In this document: positions 5,864 through 6,582 of the stretch, piece after piece
Numbering within the stretch: position 1 is the stretch's first letter
How the letters are laid out: the number at the start of each line of letters is the position of its first letter
From: Acidaminococcus fermentans
GTDB lineage: Bacteria > Bacillota_C > Negativicutes > Acidaminococcales > Acidaminococcaceae
Assembly: GCA_004555735.1 (NCBI GenBank)
Contig: SFHH01000116.1
Span: forward strand, 1 to 6,582
Direction of reading: 5' to 3'
DNA: 6,582 bases
Notes under the pieces: generated by a model
What the model saw: only the letters and a program-made list of their open reading frames with translations
Databases searched by the model: none
What the model was told of the DNA's origin: nothing
Translations under genes and position numbers: made by a program

Positions 5864-5880
5864 TTGTGCCGGAGGCACAG
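5864..5880 (+). promoter_or_regulatory. Hairpin between rnpB and the trxA ribosome site
   Basis: TGTGCC (5865-5870) pairs with GGCACA (5874-5879) around a GGA loop, and a T-G wobble at 5864/5880 can extend it. CC 5862-5863 could add pairs with GG 5882-5883 across a bulged A, which would reach into the trxA Shine-Dalgarno sequence AGGAGGAG (5881-5888). There is no T tract after the stem, so it is a poor intrinsic terminator. It may protect the rnpB 3' side or modulate trxA translation. The pairing is seen; the role is a guess. Confidence 0.4.
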
Positions 5881-5893
5881 AGGAGGAGATACC

Positions 5894-6211
5894 ATGGATA
5901 TGATACAGATTGGCAGTGCAGCGGCTTTTGACAAACTGGTGCAGGGCAGCGAGAAACCGGTGCTGGTGGACTTCTGGGCCACCTGGTGCGGTCCCTGCCG
6001 GATGCTGGCCCCGGTCATCGAAGAACTGGCGGCGGAACATCCAGAAGTCCAGTTCGCCAAACTGGATGTGGACCAGGTACCGGATGTAGCCATGCGGTTC
6101 GGTGTTTCGGCCATCCCTACGGTGGTCCTGTTCAAGGCTTGCAAAGAAACCCAGCGCTTTGTGGGGGTAGAACCCAAAAGTGCCTACGAAGAAGCCTTGG
6201 CCGTGTTGTAA
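5894..6211 (+). CDS. trxA: Thioredoxin
   Basis: Thioredoxin reduces disulfides in cytoplasmic proteins, recharged by thioredoxin reductase. From ATG 5894 the product is 105 residues, the standard length. The redox motif WCGPC puts the active cysteines at 32 and 35, the same positions as in E. coli. Asp26 (VLVDFWA) and the cis-proline Pro75 in FGVSAIPTVVLF are present, as is the usual FVGVEP region near the end. A third cysteine at 83 (FKACKE) replaces the more usual Asn or Asp of FKNGKE-type sequences. The start is set by AGGAGGAG at 5881-5888; an upstream in-frame TTG at 5864 lies in the hairpin and adds residues that thioredoxins lack. The gene lies 46 bases after rnpB with no visible promoter of its own. 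Confidence 0.97.
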   Translation: MDMIQIGSAAAFDKLVQGSEKPVLVDFWATWCGPCRMLAPVIEELAAEHPEVQFAKLDVDQVPDVAMRFGVSAIPTVVLFKACKETQRFVGVEPKSAYEEALAVL

Positions 6212-6229
6212 CAAAGGAGAAGACGCTGC

Positions 6230-6582
6230 ATGAAAAAGATTTCTTTTGTCGTGCCCGTCTTCAATGAAGAGGAAAATATCCGTGAATTCTACAGGCGCCT
6301 TACGCAAGTAATGGCGCCTTTGTCCTACGATTATGAGATCCTGTTCATTGACGATGGTTCCAAAGATCGGACTGCTTCTTTGATCCGAGAACTGGCGGGA
6401 AAAGATCCCCATGTCCAGGGTTATGTGTTCGCCCGGAATTTCGGCCATCAGCTGGCTCTCACCTGCGGCCTGGACCAGTCTGCCGGGGATGCGGTGATTT
6501 CCATGGATGGGGATCTCCAGCATCCTCCGGAAATGATTCCTGAACTGCTGGAGAAATGGGAAAAAGGCTATGAAATCGTCCA
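6230..6582 (+). CDS. Family 2 glycosyltransferase, DPM1/GtrB-like (3' truncated)
   Basis: The first 117 residues of a GT2 glycosyltransferase are visible and the frame is still open at the window edge. The opening MKKISFVVPVFNEEENI, the nucleotide-binding FIDDGSKD (39-46), FARNFGHQLALTCGLD (67-82) and the metal motif MDGDLQHPPE (92-101, Asp93 and Asp95) are characteristic of the DPM1-like bacterial group. That group moves a sugar from a nucleotide donor to undecaprenyl phosphate at the inner face of the membrane. Members usually run to about 310-330 residues with two C-terminal membrane helices, which would lie outside this window. ATG 6230 is nine bases after AAAGGAGA (6213-6220), and the gene is 18 bases after trxA, so it may be co-transcribed. 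The GT2 call is firm; the sugar and final product cannot be deduced. Confidence 0.92.
   Translation, partial: MKKISFVVPVFNEEENIREFYRRLTQVMAPLSYDYEILFIDDGSKDRTASLIRELAGKDPHVQGYVFARNFGHQLALTCGLDQSAGDAVISMDGDLQHPPEMIPELLEKWEKGYEIV

Noticed and set aside
5606..6523. Minus-strand open frame (305 codons) opposite rnpB, trxA and the glycosyltransferase
   Set aside because: It crosses three confidently identified + strand genes, including a structural RNA, and its translation resembles no family.
1..6582. Mobile element, CRISPR array, tRNA or riboswitch
   Set aside because: No terminal inverted repeats, transposase motifs, spaced direct repeats, tRNA cloverleaf or known riboswitch core was noticed on either strand.

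Overview
The window carries eight protein genes and one RNA gene, all on the + strand and tightly packed. The organism looks like a Firmicute outside the Bacilli, most likely a Negativicute of the Acidaminococcus type. Three things point there: TrmK, YhaM and Nif3 homologues typical of Firmicutes; an RNase P RNA of the ancestral type A rather than the Bacillus type B; and GC-rich codon use with heavy CGG arginine and little TTA, CTA or TCA. The phylum is fairly safe. The genus is an impression from codon style and gene content and has not been tested.

Layout. Positions 2-298 hold the C-terminal end of a fructose-type PTS membrane transporter (EIIC). A short gap of about 70 bases holds a possible terminator and a strong extended -10 promoter. 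A compact run of six genes follows: ptsH (HPr), ptsI (enzyme I), a kinase-fold protein of unknown role with a TTG start, trmK (tRNA m1A22 methyltransferase), a Nif3/YbgI-family metalloprotein gene, and a yhaM-like 3'-5' exoribonuclease gene. Gaps in this run are 19 bases or less, and two junctions overlap (4 and about 65 bases), so it reads as one operon. The rnpB promoter begins inside the yhaM stop codon, and rnpB (about 5511-5847) follows. After rnpB come trxA (thioredoxin) and the start of a family 2 glycosyltransferase gene that runs off the window.

How the genes fit. HPr and EI are the general phosphate carriers that would energise the fructose permease just upstream. The distal part of the operon is RNA metabolism (TrmK, YhaM), next to the RNase P RNA. 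The kinase-fold gene sits between the two groups and is translationally coupled to trmK.

The most notable points are: an HPr with Arg at the position of the regulatory Ser46; the kinase-fold protein, whose usual catalytic Asp is replaced by Arg; several departures from the usual TrmK motifs; a 15-bp tandem duplication that doubles the nif3 start region inside the trmK overlap; and rnpB with no U-tract terminator before trxA. I found no clear evidence of a wholly new multi-gene system, mobile element or CRISPR array.
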